Shown here: piece by piece, positions 1 to 8,974 of the stretch
Layout of the letters: the number at the start of each line of letters is the position of its first letter
How positions within the stretch are numbered: the stretch's first letter is position 1
Assembly (NCBI GenBank): GCA_963728295.1
Contig: CAVSKB010000005.1
Location: forward strand, 62,001 to 126,000
Direction: 5' to 3'
DNA length: 64,000 bases
Source: DATJKD01 sp963728295
GTDB taxonomy: Bacteria > Pseudomonadota > Gammaproteobacteria > Steroidobacterales > Steroidobacteraceae
The notes under the pieces: model-generated
Told to the model about the DNA's origin: nothing
Databases searched by the model: none
Seen by the model: only the letters and a program-made list of their open reading frames with translations
Made by a program: the position numbers and the translations under genes

Positions 1-698
1 CTCAGCGGCGCGACCTGACGCATGGCGCCGTCGCCGAAATACTCACCGTGCATTCGGACCGGGGGAAACAGGAATGGCACTGCGCTGCTAGCCATCAGGT
101 GATCGAGCCCAAGGTGGGCAGCGACGCCCCGCGGCCAGTGCGAGGCATCGGCGACCGGATGAATGCGACTCTGGTAGAAGGCGAACGACCGGGCACTGCT
201 GTACCCGGCCGCCGAGATGGCAAGCGCTTCCAGGTGTCCTGTCGCCAGCGCTTCGCGTATGCGGTCGAAATCGACTCCCCGCTCGAGCAGCTGCCGCAAT
301 GGCGTGTTGTCGAGCAGCGAGTCCGGTGGCGAGGCGAGCCGCCCAACGGACAGCAGGGCCGCCATCCAGCGGCCGCCGGCGCGCAGCAGGCTCGGCGCGT
401 CCGTACGGAACACCTGATCCACGTGGAAGTTGCGCCAGACACGCTCCAGCGCCACGACGCCCGCGCGGAAATGCGCCGCGTACGCGGCGACGTTGGCAGC
501 CACGATCGCGCCGGCCGACGTGCCGGTGATCACGTGAAACGGCGTCGGTGCGTCGCGCGGCAGGAGGTCGGCCACCGCTCGCATGACGCCCACCTGGTAG
601 GCGGAGCGTGCCCCTCCGCCGGTCAGCACGAGTCCCGTGCGCCCGCGGGGGGGCAGTGCCGGGAATTCTGAGGCAATGGGCAACGCTTCGACGGTCAC
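1..698 (-). CDS. Patatin-like phospholipase, C-terminally cut by the window edge
   Basis: The minus frame encodes a patatin-family lipid acyl hydrolase. Near the N-terminus is the oxyanion glycine loop TGGGARSAYQVG, followed by the nucleophile motif GTSAG about 35 residues later. The Asp of the Ser-Asp dyad probably lies in the DGAMR stretch encoded close to base 20. I place the start at a GTG at 698 giving VTVEALP; the frame stays open to an ATG at 884, so a longer N-terminus is possible. No signal peptide is visible. The 3' end lies outside the window, so total length is unknown. Family membership is clear from the two motifs; the lipid substrate cannot be told. Confidence 0.85.
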   Translation of the reverse strand, partial: MTVEALPIASEFPALPPRGRTGLVLTGGGARSAYQVGVMRAVADLLPRDAPTPFHVITGTSAGAIVAANVAAYAAHFRAGVVALERVWRNFHVDQVFRTDAPSLLRAGGRWMAALLSVGRLASPPDSLLDNTPLRQLLERGVDFDRIREALATGHLEALAISAAGYSSARSFAFYQSRIHPVADASHWPRGVAAHLGLDHLMASSAVPFLFPPVRMHGEYFGDGAMRQVAPL

Positions 699-1093
699 CC
701 GGCCGATGGTGTAAGACTGCGAGCGCCGTGACCGTCGACCGCGTCTCACTTGCTGCCCGTCGCCCGCTTTCACGTCTTTCGCGGCAAGAGCCGGTCCGGC
801 ACTCGATCGGAAGGCTGCGCCTGGCCATGTCCTCGCGCGTGAATCCACCTTGTCGCCCACAACCCACGACCGAGACCAACACATGTCCGTGTCGGCACCC
901 AGGATCCAACCTATGGCGCCGCAGGCTCCCTGGCCGCGCGGCCATGAAAGCATCGAGAGATCGCGGCGAGCCTAGCCCGCCCGGGCGGGGTCCCGCCGCT
1001 ATACTCCGTATCGACGCCTGCGGCGATCTGATCTGCGACGGAGCTCGGCGCTGGACCGCGTGATTCAACCTTCACGTCGTCCTCGAATACTTC
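699..1093. other. Gap between two minus-strand genes
   Basis: About 395 bases with no gene I can support. Reading frames here are Arg/Pro-rich shadows typical of high-GC DNA. Part of it (699-884) could be an N-terminal extension of the patatin gene. No convincing terminator or promoter was seen. Confidence 0.5.
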
Positions 1094-2332
1094 TCATCGC
1101 TGCAGGCGGTACACCTTGGGCCGGTGCGGACGTTCGGGGCTCGTATCGGCCGGATCGACGTCGCTGATGACCACAAGGACGTCCCGGTCTTCCAGGCGCC
1201 AGATCTGCTCGACGCGCGGATCGTGCAAGGTCATCGGTGCAGACAGTTGAGACAGATTGCCGTCGTTCACCTCGAACAGCGACAGCGTCTCGTTCAAGCC
1301 GTTGACGGTCCCGCCGAAGAGCAGCTCTGCTCCGTCGTCGTCCAGCGTAGCTATGCCGCGGATATATGCGTAGGGCAAGTTCGAGTCCGACTGCTCGACA
1401 TGCATGATCCAGTTGGGTGTGATGTCGTCGCGATCGGTCCAGTTGCCGCTTTCTGTCGTCAGTTCGAGGAGCCCGCCCTCGACCCCGACGAGCACGCGAT
1501 CGGCACGAGCCGCCACACCAACGATGGAATTGATGCGTCGGTTTTCGAGTTCCTCCAGGTTGGGATAGCCATAGAGGAAGCGGAAGTCGGGCAGGCTGAA
1601 CCGGTCCTGTTCGACGACACGGCGTGCTCCCACCCAGGCGGCATCGAGCGGTAGTTCGCAGCCTTGTAGCAGGACGGGGACCGCTGCCGACCGATACGGC
1701 ACGCAGGCGTCGCCGAACGCCGGTTCCGTCGCGCCGTCAGACATGATCCAGGTCGCGCCACCGTCGACCGTCACAGCCACCGTGTCGCCGGACAAGCCGC
1801 CGTAGACAACGTCGTTGTCCGTGGGATCGGACTCGAGCGTGTAAAACGGAAACGAGTCGCCCGCGAAGAGGCCGCCCGGCTCCCCCCTCGGCCAGACACT
1901 GGCCGCTATCCAACTAGCCCCGCTATCGGTCGAGTACCAGGCCGTGGGCGCCTGAGCGTCGTTCGGGTCGAGTCCTGCCGCTACGATACGTTGGCCGTCG
2001 CGCGTCAGCGTCATCGCGTGAATCGCCAGCCCGCTGAGCCCCGCCCGTTCCCAGGCTCCCGTATCGGACAGAGGTCGCCGCCACACACCATCGCCGGTGC
2101 CGAGCAGCAACTGCGTGCCCGCCACGACCAGCGGCTCCTGGTTGCCCGCCAGCGGCGATAATTCGATATCTGGTCCGCCGAGCTCGGTCCACATCCACGT
2201 GGATGGACCACCGTCGCCGCCGTCGCCGCCATCGCCGTCATCCAGCGAGCATGCCCCCACGGCGAGCATGGCCGCTATGATCGTGCGCGCGCAATGATTT
2301 CCGATGTTTGGGCTGACCATGAGCTTCGGCAT
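1094..2332 (-). CDS. Secreted lipoprotein with BNR/Asp-box-like propeller
   Basis: A 412-residue predicted lipoprotein. A hydrophobic segment ends in a lipobox (V25-G-A-C28), followed by an acidic Asp/Gly linker. The body contains sialidase-like Asp-box motifs such as YSTDSGASW and VTVDGGATW, which are typical of sortilin/BNR beta-propellers. It probably sits in the cell envelope facing the periplasm or outside. No catalytic residues can be assigned. It lies upstream of the patatin gene on the same strand but about 400 bases away, so co-transcription is doubtful. Function is unknown. Confidence 0.75.
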   Translation of the reverse strand: MPKLMVSPNIGNHCARTIIAAMLAVGACSLDDGDGGDGGDGGPSTWMWTELGGPDIELSPLAGNQEPLVVAGTQLLLGTGDGVWRRPLSDTGAWERAGLSGLAIHAMTLTRDGQRIVAAGLDPNDAQAPTAWYSTDSGASWIAASVWPRGEPGGLFAGDSFPFYTLESDPTDNDVVYGGLSGDTVAVTVDGGATWIMSDGATEPAFGDACVPYRSAAVPVLLQGCELPLDAAWVGARRVVEQDRFSLPDFRFLYGYPNLEELENRRINSIVGVAARADRVLVGVEGGLLELTTESGNWTDRDDITPNWIMHVEQSDSNLPYAYIRGIATLDDDGAELLFGGTVNGLNETLSLFEVNDGNLSQLSAPMTLHDPRVEQIWRLEDRDVLVVISDVDPADTSPERPHRPKVYRLQR

Positions 2333-2427
2333 TCAAGGGAGTCTAACGATGCAGCGATGAGCCCGCCGTAAACTTTTGGTACTCCGACTGCGTTCAAGAT
2401 GTGGGACGTCGGCGACCGGGAGTGTCC

Positions 2428-3126
2428 GTGAGCGATGGGTCACGTGCGAATCAAGCAGCGCGCATCGCGGGCGCTCTGTTCTGTCTTCTGATCGCGGGTT
2501 GTGCCGGCGTAGAGCGCGCGCCATCGCAGGAGCCGCCACAAGCCGCGACAATTCCGACAGAGCCCGCGACAGAGCCTCCACCGCCGGTGGTTGCAGCACC
2601 GCCCGCGACGCCTGTGCCTCAGGCGGAGCCCTCCGCTGTCGAGCTGCCCGCGCCTCGCGCGACGCCGTCCACCGCCGCACGGACGCCCGCTGTACCGACA
2701 CCGGCCGCGCCGGCCAAAACGCCGGCCGCCACGACGACGTCACCCGCACCGGCTCCGCCGGCCTCGAAAGTGGCCGCAGCTCCGGTTGCGTCCAGGCCGC
2801 CCGCACGGCCGCTCGACCTGGCATCTCTCCAAAACCGACTTCGTGAAACCCGGGCGATCGGCGTGATGACCAAGCTTTCGCTCAAGAACCAGGTCGACGA
2901 CCTGTTGGGCAAATTCCGCGCGTACTACAAGCGACAGTCCAACACGACGCTCGCCGAGCTGCGCCGGCCCTACGACATGCTGCTCCTCAAGGTGCTGTCT
3001 CTGCTGCAGGACAGCGACCCGGCGCTCGCCCGCGATATCGTTGCGTCGCGCGAAGCGATCTGGGGCATCCTCGCGGATCGTGAGAAATTTGTTGAATCCA
3101 AGCTGATGGCGGGAGGATCGACGTGA
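2428..3126 (+). CDS. Ala/Pro-rich lipoprotein with helical C-terminal domain
   Basis: I chose the GTG at 2428 because GGGAG lies five bases upstream; the frame is open to a GTG at 2401. A short signal segment ends in a lipobox (LIAGC). Next comes a long Ala/Pro/Thr-rich linker of roughly 90 residues, as in envelope proteins that span the periplasm or peptidoglycan. The last ~100 residues form a charged helical domain beginning LASLQNRLRETRAIG. The stop overlaps the start of the next gene (GTGA), so the two are translationally coupled. I do not recognise the family; it is probably an envelope protein. Confidence 0.75.
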   Translation: MSDGSRANQAARIAGALFCLLIAGCAGVERAPSQEPPQAATIPTEPATEPPPPVVAAPPATPVPQAEPSAVELPAPRATPSTAARTPAVPTPAAPAKTPAATTTSPAPAPPASKVAAAPVASRPPARPLDLASLQNRLRETRAIGVMTKLSLKNQVDDLLGKFRAYYKRQSNTTLAELRRPYDMLLLKVLSLLQDSDPALARDIVASREAIWGILADREKFVESKLMAGGST

Positions 3127-3386
3127 ACGAAGGTGCAAGGGGGCTGGCCCTGATCGTTGTGGCGACGACGCTGTGCGCCGCGCCGACTCTCGCTGCAGAT
3201 CCTGCCAGCGATGTCAGCGTCGCCAACGACCTGACAGCCGTGATCGCGCTGCAAGGCATGCCCTGCGGCGAGGTCGTGAGCGCCACGAAACAAGGCGAGA
3301 ACGATTACATCGCCGCATGCAAAGACGGCAACCGCTACCGCGTGGTCCAGAACGCGGAAGGTCGTGTCATCGTCGAGAAGAAGTAG
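3123..3386 (+). CDS. Small secreted protein coupled to the upstream lipoprotein
   Basis: An 87-residue protein starting at a GTG that overlaps the previous stop by four bases. The first ~25 residues are a classical signal peptide ending near TLAADP. The mature ~60 residues contain two cysteines (MPCGEV and AACKDG) that could form a disulfide, and end in EGRVIVEKK. Translational coupling suggests it works with the lipoprotein. The family is not recognised. Confidence 0.7.
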   Translation: MNEGARGLALIVVATTLCAAPTLAADPASDVSVANDLTAVIALQGMPCGEVVSATKQGENDYIAACKDGNRYRVVQNAEGRVIVEKK

Positions 3387-3454
3387 CGCCTGGGTCAGCT
3401 CAGCTTCAACGCGGCGGCGGCCTGACGCGGCCGAACGAGCGAGGACACGCGCCG

Positions 3455-5239
3455 TTACCGCCCTTCCTGCACGGCCGGTAGGATGTCCTTCGGAACGAAT
3501 TCCCGAAGGGCGATAAACCCATTTTCCCAATCGTTGTAGATCCCAGCGTAAAAAACGATCGCGAGGTCGAGTTCATCAATGCCTATGGAAAACTGTCCGC
3601 CGTTGCCGCTAGCGAAGTAGGCATGCACTGTGCGGTCGCGATAGGGGAAGTCGTAAGTCCACCAGAGATAGGCGTATTGCGTGTTCGATTCTTCAAAGAA
3701 GCGCACCCGCGGCGACGTGGCCTGCCGCGACCAGTCCGTGGAATAAATTCGCTTGCCGTTCCACACGCCGCCGTCGAGGTGTACCTGCGCGAGCTTGAGG
3801 AAGTCGCGCGGCAGCAGTCGCGCCCCGCCGCCCAGGTAGTAGTCGTGCATGGGTGACACACCCATATAGTACTGCTCGATGTCGAGCGGATCGGCAATGA
3901 GCCGTTGGAACAGATGCAGCGACGGCTGACGGGCAGCGCGCGCCACCACGCCGCCGGCCAGATTCGCGCCGACCGAGCAGTAAACCGCCTTTTTGCCGGG
4001 CCGGCGGACCATGTCCAGTTCCAACGTGGCGCGATAGATGTCCGGCCCTTTCAACTTGTCCTCGTGTCCAGGCGAGGACTCGTCGTCCTCGTCGCAGTCG
4101 AATCCCGAAGACATGGTCAGCAGGTGTTCGAGCGTCAGCGCGCGCTTGCGCGGATCGAGGTCAGGCGGAACGACGCCTCCGTTCATCGTCGCGTAGACGG
4201 GCGTCGCGACGCTTAGATCGTAGCCCGCCTGGATGGCAGCGCCGGCGACGTCCGCAGCCAGGCTTTTTCCTGCGGAGCGGGTGTCATGCGGCTTCTCACG
4301 GTGCTCGCCGTGAAAGTACTCTTCCAGGACGAGCTTGCCGTGGCGGGCAATGAGTACGCCGTGGATCTCAGGTGCCCTGACGGAGTCCATTGTCGTGTCG
4401 ATCAATTTCTGAATGAACTTCGTGATCGTCGCGCGATCGATCCCGACCTCCTCCAGCGAAGCCGTGGGCCAGCCGTCGTCCCCGCGTGGCGGCGGTGAAT
4501 AGGAGTACTTCGCGGAAGGGCGACCGCGCGGGTAGAAGTCCGACGGTTCCTGTTCTCCGACGCGACGGAAGTCGAATGTGCCGCCGCGGGTTGGGAAGTA
4601 GATCGAAATCCGATCGTTCTCGGGATCGTAGCGGCCTTCCACTACCACACGGTTCGGCTTCCCGTCCTCGCCGCTGGCGATCAGCCTCACCACGTTCCCT
4701 TCGCGCTCGAGTCGATCCACCGGATACTGGTTGTAGCCCGCGTTGCGTTCCGGATTCCGCAAGAAAGCGCCGACGGAGCCGTCGTCGCGAGCCTTCGCCA
4801 CGAGATAGAACGTCATTCCGGTCTCGAGCGGTGAGACTGGGCCCCGCCAGTTGTCCGGCGCCTTCTGCTGCAGGACCACAGGAGAGGCGAAGGGCCCTCC
4901 TGTGTCGGTGCCCGGCTGGATCCAGTGACCGACGATCCTGGACTCGCCATCTGCGAGGACGCCCAGAAAAGTGCCTGCACTGTCCGGCAGCTCGAAAGTG
5001 ATTCCGTCATGGCTGACTCGCACCGGAACGGTCATGCCGGCGATCTCGCCTGTCCAGCCGGCGCCGCTTCTGGTGATGCGCAGGGTACCTTCGATTTGCG
5101 GTCCGAAAACGCGCTTGGCCTGCCACAGGCCGGCGAGTTGCGCCGCAGAAGCTGTCTCGGCCGGTGTGTTCGATGACACCTGCCCGTGGCAGGTCGCGGC
5201 GAAAAGCAAGGCCAGAATCAGTCCAAGTCTGGTTCCCAT
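3455..5239 (-). CDS. Secreted serine hydrolase, beta-lactamase (class C) fold
   Basis: A 594-residue protein with an N-terminal signal peptide. Residues ~35-235 form a beta-rich region unlike the catalytic domain. A class C beta-lactamase/esterase-type domain follows, with the nucleophile motif S322-A-G-K325 and a tyrosine motif beginning Y420-C-S. A strong AGGAGG-type ribosome site precedes the ATG. The Asp/Glu-rich insert (DCDEDDESSPGHED) matches a family of periplasmic serine hydrolases often annotated as 6-aminohexanoate-dimer hydrolase-like; the substrate is not predictable. It is divergent from the AraC gene with 75 bases between them, so it may be that regulator's target. Confidence 0.85.
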   Translation of the reverse strand: MGTRLGLILALLFAATCHGQVSSNTPAETASAAQLAGLWQAKRVFGPQIEGTLRITRSGAGWTGEIAGMTVPVRVSHDGITFELPDSAGTFLGVLADGESRIVGHWIQPGTDTGGPFASPVVLQQKAPDNWRGPVSPLETGMTFYLVAKARDDGSVGAFLRNPERNAGYNQYPVDRLEREGNVVRLIASGEDGKPNRVVVEGRYDPENDRISIYFPTRGGTFDFRRVGEQEPSDFYPRGRPSAKYSYSPPPRGDDGWPTASLEEVGIDRATITKFIQKLIDTTMDSVRAPEIHGVLIARHGKLVLEEYFHGEHREKPHDTRSAGKSLAADVAGAAIQAGYDLSVATPVYATMNGGVVPPDLDPRKRALTLEHLLTMSSGFDCDEDDESSPGHEDKLKGPDIYRATLELDMVRRPGKKAVYCSVGANLAGGVVARAARQPSLHLFQRLIADPLDIEQYYMGVSPMHDYYLGGGARLLPRDFLKLAQVHLDGGVWNGKRIYSTDWSRQATSPRVRFFEESNTQYAYLWWTYDFPYRDRTVHAYFASGNGGQFSIGIDELDLAIVFYAGIYNDWENGFIALREFVPKDILPAVQEGR

Positions 5240-5314
5240 CGAACTAGTCCTCCTGGGCCAGATGACAACAATGTACGTGCCGCTGCGTCTTGAACTCGAT
5301 TAGCATCCGAAGCC

Positions 5315-6148
5315 ATGGCACATGGCGTCGCTGATTCCCATTCGTCACGCCCGCCAGCCTTCTTTGGCGATGCCCAGCACGTGCGCCAGTACGGCGGATT
5401 CCTGGTAACGCAGAATCGGTACTTGCCGCATATGCGATTGCAGAATCATGCGCACCAGCGGGCGTTCATCTCGTTTGTCATCAGGGGCAGCTACGTCGAG
5501 TATTGCGATCGTCGTCCGATCCGCTGCGCACCCGGAACGCTCATCTTTCACCCGAGTGGCGAGGAGCACTCCGACAGATTCGAGTCGCAGGAAACCCTGC
5601 TTCTGGGGATCGAACTCGATGACCCGAAGGATCTGGATCAAGAGCTGTTCAGCTCGCGTCATGTCATGACCGGGCCGGAGACGCTGGTCGCACGCCAGCT
5701 TGCCCGTGAGCTGAAGGGGCAATGTCCCGTTTCAACCCTGGTGATTGAGTCTCTGGCCGCGGAAATCCTCAGCAATTGTGGCCATGGCATGGGCCGGAAG
5801 GGAACGCCGCGCTGGCTGGGGACGGCTGTCGAGATCGCGAACGACCTGCACGCCTGCCAACTCAGTCTGAAATCGGTGGCCGCCGCCGCCGGCGTTCACC
5901 CGATACATCTCGCGCGCCAATTTCGATCGCGCATGGGGTGCACGTTCGGTGAGTTTGTCCGGCGGATACGGCTCGCGCGTGCGCTCGAGCAATTGCGAGA
6001 CACCTCGGCATCGATCGCCGAGATCGCGGCCGCAACCGGGTTCGCGGACCAGAGTCACCTCACGCGTCTGATGACCGCCCGGGTCGGGCTCTCGCCGGCG
6101 GCGTACCGGAGAGCGAGTCAGGATTTGCGACGGAGTCGTACCGAATGA
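5315..6148 (+). CDS. AraC-family transcriptional regulator
   Basis: 277 residues. An N-terminal cupin-like sensing region (about 20-150) carries a conserved H-P-x-G-E-E-H stretch. The last ~100 residues carry the two helix-turn-helix motifs of the AraC family, ending in the signature around GFADQSHLTRLM and GLSPAAYRR. Its stop overlaps the next start (ATGA), so it is translationally coupled to the kinase-aminotransferase gene. It is also divergent from the secreted serine hydrolase and may control both sides. The ligand is unknown. Confidence 0.9.
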   Translation: MAHGVADSHSSRPPAFFGDAQHVRQYGGFLVTQNRYLPHMRLQNHAHQRAFISFVIRGSYVEYCDRRPIRCAPGTLIFHPSGEEHSDRFESQETLLLGIELDDPKDLDQELFSSRHVMTGPETLVARQLARELKGQCPVSTLVIESLAAEILSNCGHGMGRKGTPRWLGTAVEIANDLHACQLSLKSVAAAAGVHPIHLARQFRSRMGCTFGEFVRRIRLARALEQLRDTSASIAEIAAATGFADQSHLTRLMTARVGLSPAAYRRASQDLRRSRTE

Positions 6149-8505
6149 ATGTCGCCACGCGGCGGCCGCTCAGCGCCGCGGACCTCAACTTCAATCCCGC
6201 CCGGTTTCCGCTCGGACGGCTCGCGGACTTTGCGCGCGAGCACTGGGGCGTCGAGGGTGAGCTCACGCCGCTCGACGGCGAGCGCGACCAGAACACCCAA
6301 GTGAATACCGCGGACGGCGCGAGCTACGTGCTGAAGGTCTCGGCGGCCGGAGAAAGCGAGGGCGCTGTGGACTTTCAGGTCGCGGCGCTCAAGCACCTGG
6401 AGCGTCACGCGCCGGACCTGCCGGTGCCGCGCATCATCGCCTCGCGAGCGGGGAAGGACCTCGAGTGGATCGCCGCCGCCGACGGCGCGCGCCACATGGT
6501 GCGGCTGCTCAGTTGGCTTCCGGGCACGCCGCTTTCGCGCGGCGAGCCGCTGCGCCTCACGGCGCTCCGCAACGCGGCCGCCTTTCAGGCGCGGCTCGCG
6601 CGCGGTCTGCGAGGCCTCTTTCATCCCCACGCCCGGCACTTCGTGGCCTGGGACATTCAGCGGGCGCTGCTGCTGGAGCCCGGCGTGCAGGCCTGGGTGG
6701 CGGACGATGCGAAGGCGTTGTGCGCGGATTTCAACGCACGCCTGCCGCGCGAGGTGCTGCCGCGCCTGCCTGCGCTGCGCGCGCAGGTCGTGCACGGCGA
6801 CGGGCACGCCGACAACCTGTTGCGCACCGGGCCCGACACCGACGAGATCGTCGGCGTGATCGATTTCGGCGACATGGTGCACGCGCCGCTGGTGCAGGAC
6901 CTCGCGGTGACCCTCGCGAGCTTCGCCCGCCATGGCGAGATGTCACTGGACAACGCCGTGGCGCAGGTGGAGGCCTGGAACGCCGTCCTGCCACTGACAG
7001 ACGACGAGCTCGCGATCCTGCACGACCTCACGCTGTTGCGGCTCGCCACCGCGCTCTGCCTGTACGACTTTCGCATTCGCGCGCTGGAGGAGCCGCCCGC
7101 CTGGCTCACCGAGGAGCGGCCCGACATCGTGCGCGCGCTCACGCGTTTCCTCGCCCTCGATCGCGCGGAGGTGCATGAGCGGTATCGCGCCGCCTGCGGG
7201 CGCGTGGGCCTGCTGCCTAAGCACGTCGACGTCGCCCGGCTCCGCGAGCGTCGCGACCGCGCGCTGGGGCCGAGCTATCGCCTGTTCTATGACCGTCCCG
7301 TGCACCTGGTGCGCGGCGAGGGCACGTGGGTCTATGACGCGGACGGGCGCCGTTACCTCGATTGCTACAACAACGTGGCCTCGGTCGGTCACTGCCACCC
7401 GCACGTGGTGGCGGCGCTTGCGCGACAGGCGGCGACCCTCAACACGCACACGCGCTACCTGCACGACAACGTCGTGCGCTACGCGGAGCGGCTGACGGCC
7501 ACGATGCCGGAGGATCTTCGCGTCTGCTACCTCGTGTGCACCGGCACCGAGGCCAACGACCTCGCGATCCGCATCGCCCGCGTCGTGAGCGGGCACGAGG
7601 GCGTGATCGTCTCGGACGACTCCTACCATGGCAACTCGAACGTCGTGGGCGCTGCCTCGACGTGCATGTACCCGAAGTCGGAGCAGCCCGACTGGATCGC
7701 GACGGTGCCGCCGCCCGACGGTTACCGCGGCGAGTACCGCTACGGCACGTCAGGCCTAGGCACGAAGTACGCTGCGCACATCGACACGGCGATCGCCCGG
7801 CTCCGAGAGCGCGGCGCGGGCGCCGCGGTGTGGCTGTGCGACATCATCTTCGACTCCAACGGCACGATCGTGCCGCCCAAGGGTTATCTCGAGTACACCG
7901 CGCGCGCGATCCGTGCCGCAGGGGGGCTCTTCATCGCCGACGAAGTGCAATCCGGCTTCTACCGCACAGGCGACGAGATGTGGGCGTTCCGCTACTCGGA
8001 TGTCGTGCCCGACATCGTCACGCTCGGCAAGCCGATCGGCGACGGCCACCCGATCGGCGCCGTCATCACCACTCCCGCGATCGCAGCGAAGTTCGCGGCG
8101 AAGTTCTCGTACTTCAACACCTTCGGCGGCAACCCGGTGTCGGCCGCAGTCGGCATGGCGGTGCTCGACGTGCTGGAGCGCGAGGGCGTGCAGCAGAACG
8201 TGATCGCGGCAGGCAAGGTGCTCGCGTCCGGGCTCGCGAGGCTCGCGGTGAAGCACCCGCTGGTCGCGGACGTGCGCGGCAAGGGCCTGTTCTGGGGGCT
8301 GGAGATCGTGCGCGACCACGCGACGCGCGCGCCGGCCGTCGAGGAGGCCGACCGGATCATGAACCTGTTGCGCGAGGATGGAATCCTGGTCGCGCGCACC
8401 GGCGCCTTCAACAACGTGGTGAAGATCCGGCCGCCGCTCGTGTTCACGCCGGACAATGCGAGGATGCTGCTCGAGGGGCTCGATCGCGCGCTGGCGCGGG
8501 TCTGA
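6145..8505 (+). CDS. Fused APH-type kinase and class III aminotransferase/phospho-lyase
   Basis: 786 residues in two catalytic halves. Residues ~1-340 are an aminoglycoside-phosphotransferase/homoserine-kinase-like kinase with the catalytic H217-G-D-G-H-A-D-N loop and the metal-binding VIDFGD. Residues ~350-786 are a class III PLP enzyme; the Schiff-base lysine is in VTLGK629PIGDGHP and the cofactor Asp in FIADEVQSG. In animals the matching separate enzymes are hydroxylysine kinase and 5-phosphohydroxylysine or ethanolamine-phosphate phospho-lyase. By inference the fusion phosphorylates an amino alcohol or hydroxyamino acid and then eliminates phosphate and ammonia. It is coupled to the AraC gene by a 4-base overlap. 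Confidence 0.9.
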   Translation: MNVATRRPLSAADLNFNPARFPLGRLADFAREHWGVEGELTPLDGERDQNTQVNTADGASYVLKVSAAGESEGAVDFQVAALKHLERHAPDLPVPRIIASRAGKDLEWIAAADGARHMVRLLSWLPGTPLSRGEPLRLTALRNAAAFQARLARGLRGLFHPHARHFVAWDIQRALLLEPGVQAWVADDAKALCADFNARLPREVLPRLPALRAQVVHGDGHADNLLRTGPDTDEIVGVIDFGDMVHAPLVQDLAVTLASFARHGEMSLDNAVAQVEAWNAVLPLTDDELAILHDLTLLRLATALCLYDFRIRALEEPPAWLTEERPDIVRALTRFLALDRAEVHERYRAACGRVGLLPKHVDVARLRERRDRALGPSYRLFYDRPVHLVRGEGTWVYDADGRRYLDCYNNVASVGHCHPHVVAALARQAATLNTHTRYLHDNVVRYAERLTATMPEDLRVCYLVCTGTEANDLAIRIARVVSGHEGVIVSDDSYHGNSNVVGAASTCMYPKSEQPDWIATVPPPDGYRGEYRYGTSGLGTKYAAHIDTAIARLRERGAGAAVWLCDIIFDSNGTIVPPKGYLEYTARAIRAAGGLFIADEVQSGFYRTGDEMWAFRYSDVVPDIVTLGKPIGDGHPIGAVITTPAIAAKFAAKFSYFNTFGGNPVSAAVGMAVLDVLEREGVQQNVIAAGKVLASGLARLAVKHPLVADVRGKGLFWGLEIVRDHATRAPAVEEADRIMNLLREDGILVARTGAFNNVVKIRPPLVFTPDNARMLLEGLDRALARV

Positions 8506-8512
8506 GGATCTC

Positions 8513-8974
8513 TCAGCTCTGGGACAGCCGCCCCGCAAGCACCGACGCCAGCTGCTCGCCCTCGATCAATTCGATCTGCCGTTCCCGCGCGAGCTCCCGG
8601 GCCTCCGGACTGAACGACCCTGACGTAACGATGAAGCCGCCGGTGGCGTGACGGGCCGCCATGACCCGGTGGAGCTCACGCACTGCCTCGGCGCCCACGG
8701 TCGTGTCGCGCCAGTGCCGCGCCCGGACCAGGTAGTACTCGTCCAGCCTGGTGACCAGCAGGTCGGCGGCGCCGTCCTGTTGGGCGCGTTCCGTCTCGAC
8801 CACTGCGAAATCCTTGCCGCGAACGTATTCGCCGATGACCTGCTCGACCTCCGGCCACGACATCTGCCCGAGCGCTCGGCGGGCGACGCGTTCATCGAGC
8901 GCTCGACGCTGCCGTTTCAGTGCCCAGACGGCCGCGAACAGGAGCAGCGCGATCGCGACCCACAACCAAATCAC
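8513..8974 (-). CDS. Membrane-anchored Mrr-like restriction-endonuclease-fold protein
   Basis: 153 residues. One N-terminal membrane helix (~2-20) is followed by a basic linker and a domain like Mrr_cat. It shows a conserved W-x-x-V-E-x-V-I-x-E start, then D-G-A-A-D-L-L-V and a later R-A-R-H-W in the places where PD-(D/E)xK enzymes carry catalytic residues. The motif lysine appears replaced (VRARHW), so activity is uncertain. The C-terminal half has the Mrr hallmark of a helix plus GGFIVTSGSFSPEA. The GTG start overlaps the upstream stop by four bases (GTGA), coupling it to the membrane protein at 8971-9717. Confidence 0.75.
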   Translation of the reverse strand: MIWLWVAIALLLFAAVWALKRQRRALDERVARRALGQMSWPEVEQVIGEYVRGKDFAVVETERAQQDGAADLLVTRLDEYYLVRARHWRDTTVGAEAVRELHRVMAARHATGGFIVTSGSFSPEARELARERQIELIEGEQLASVLAGRLSQS

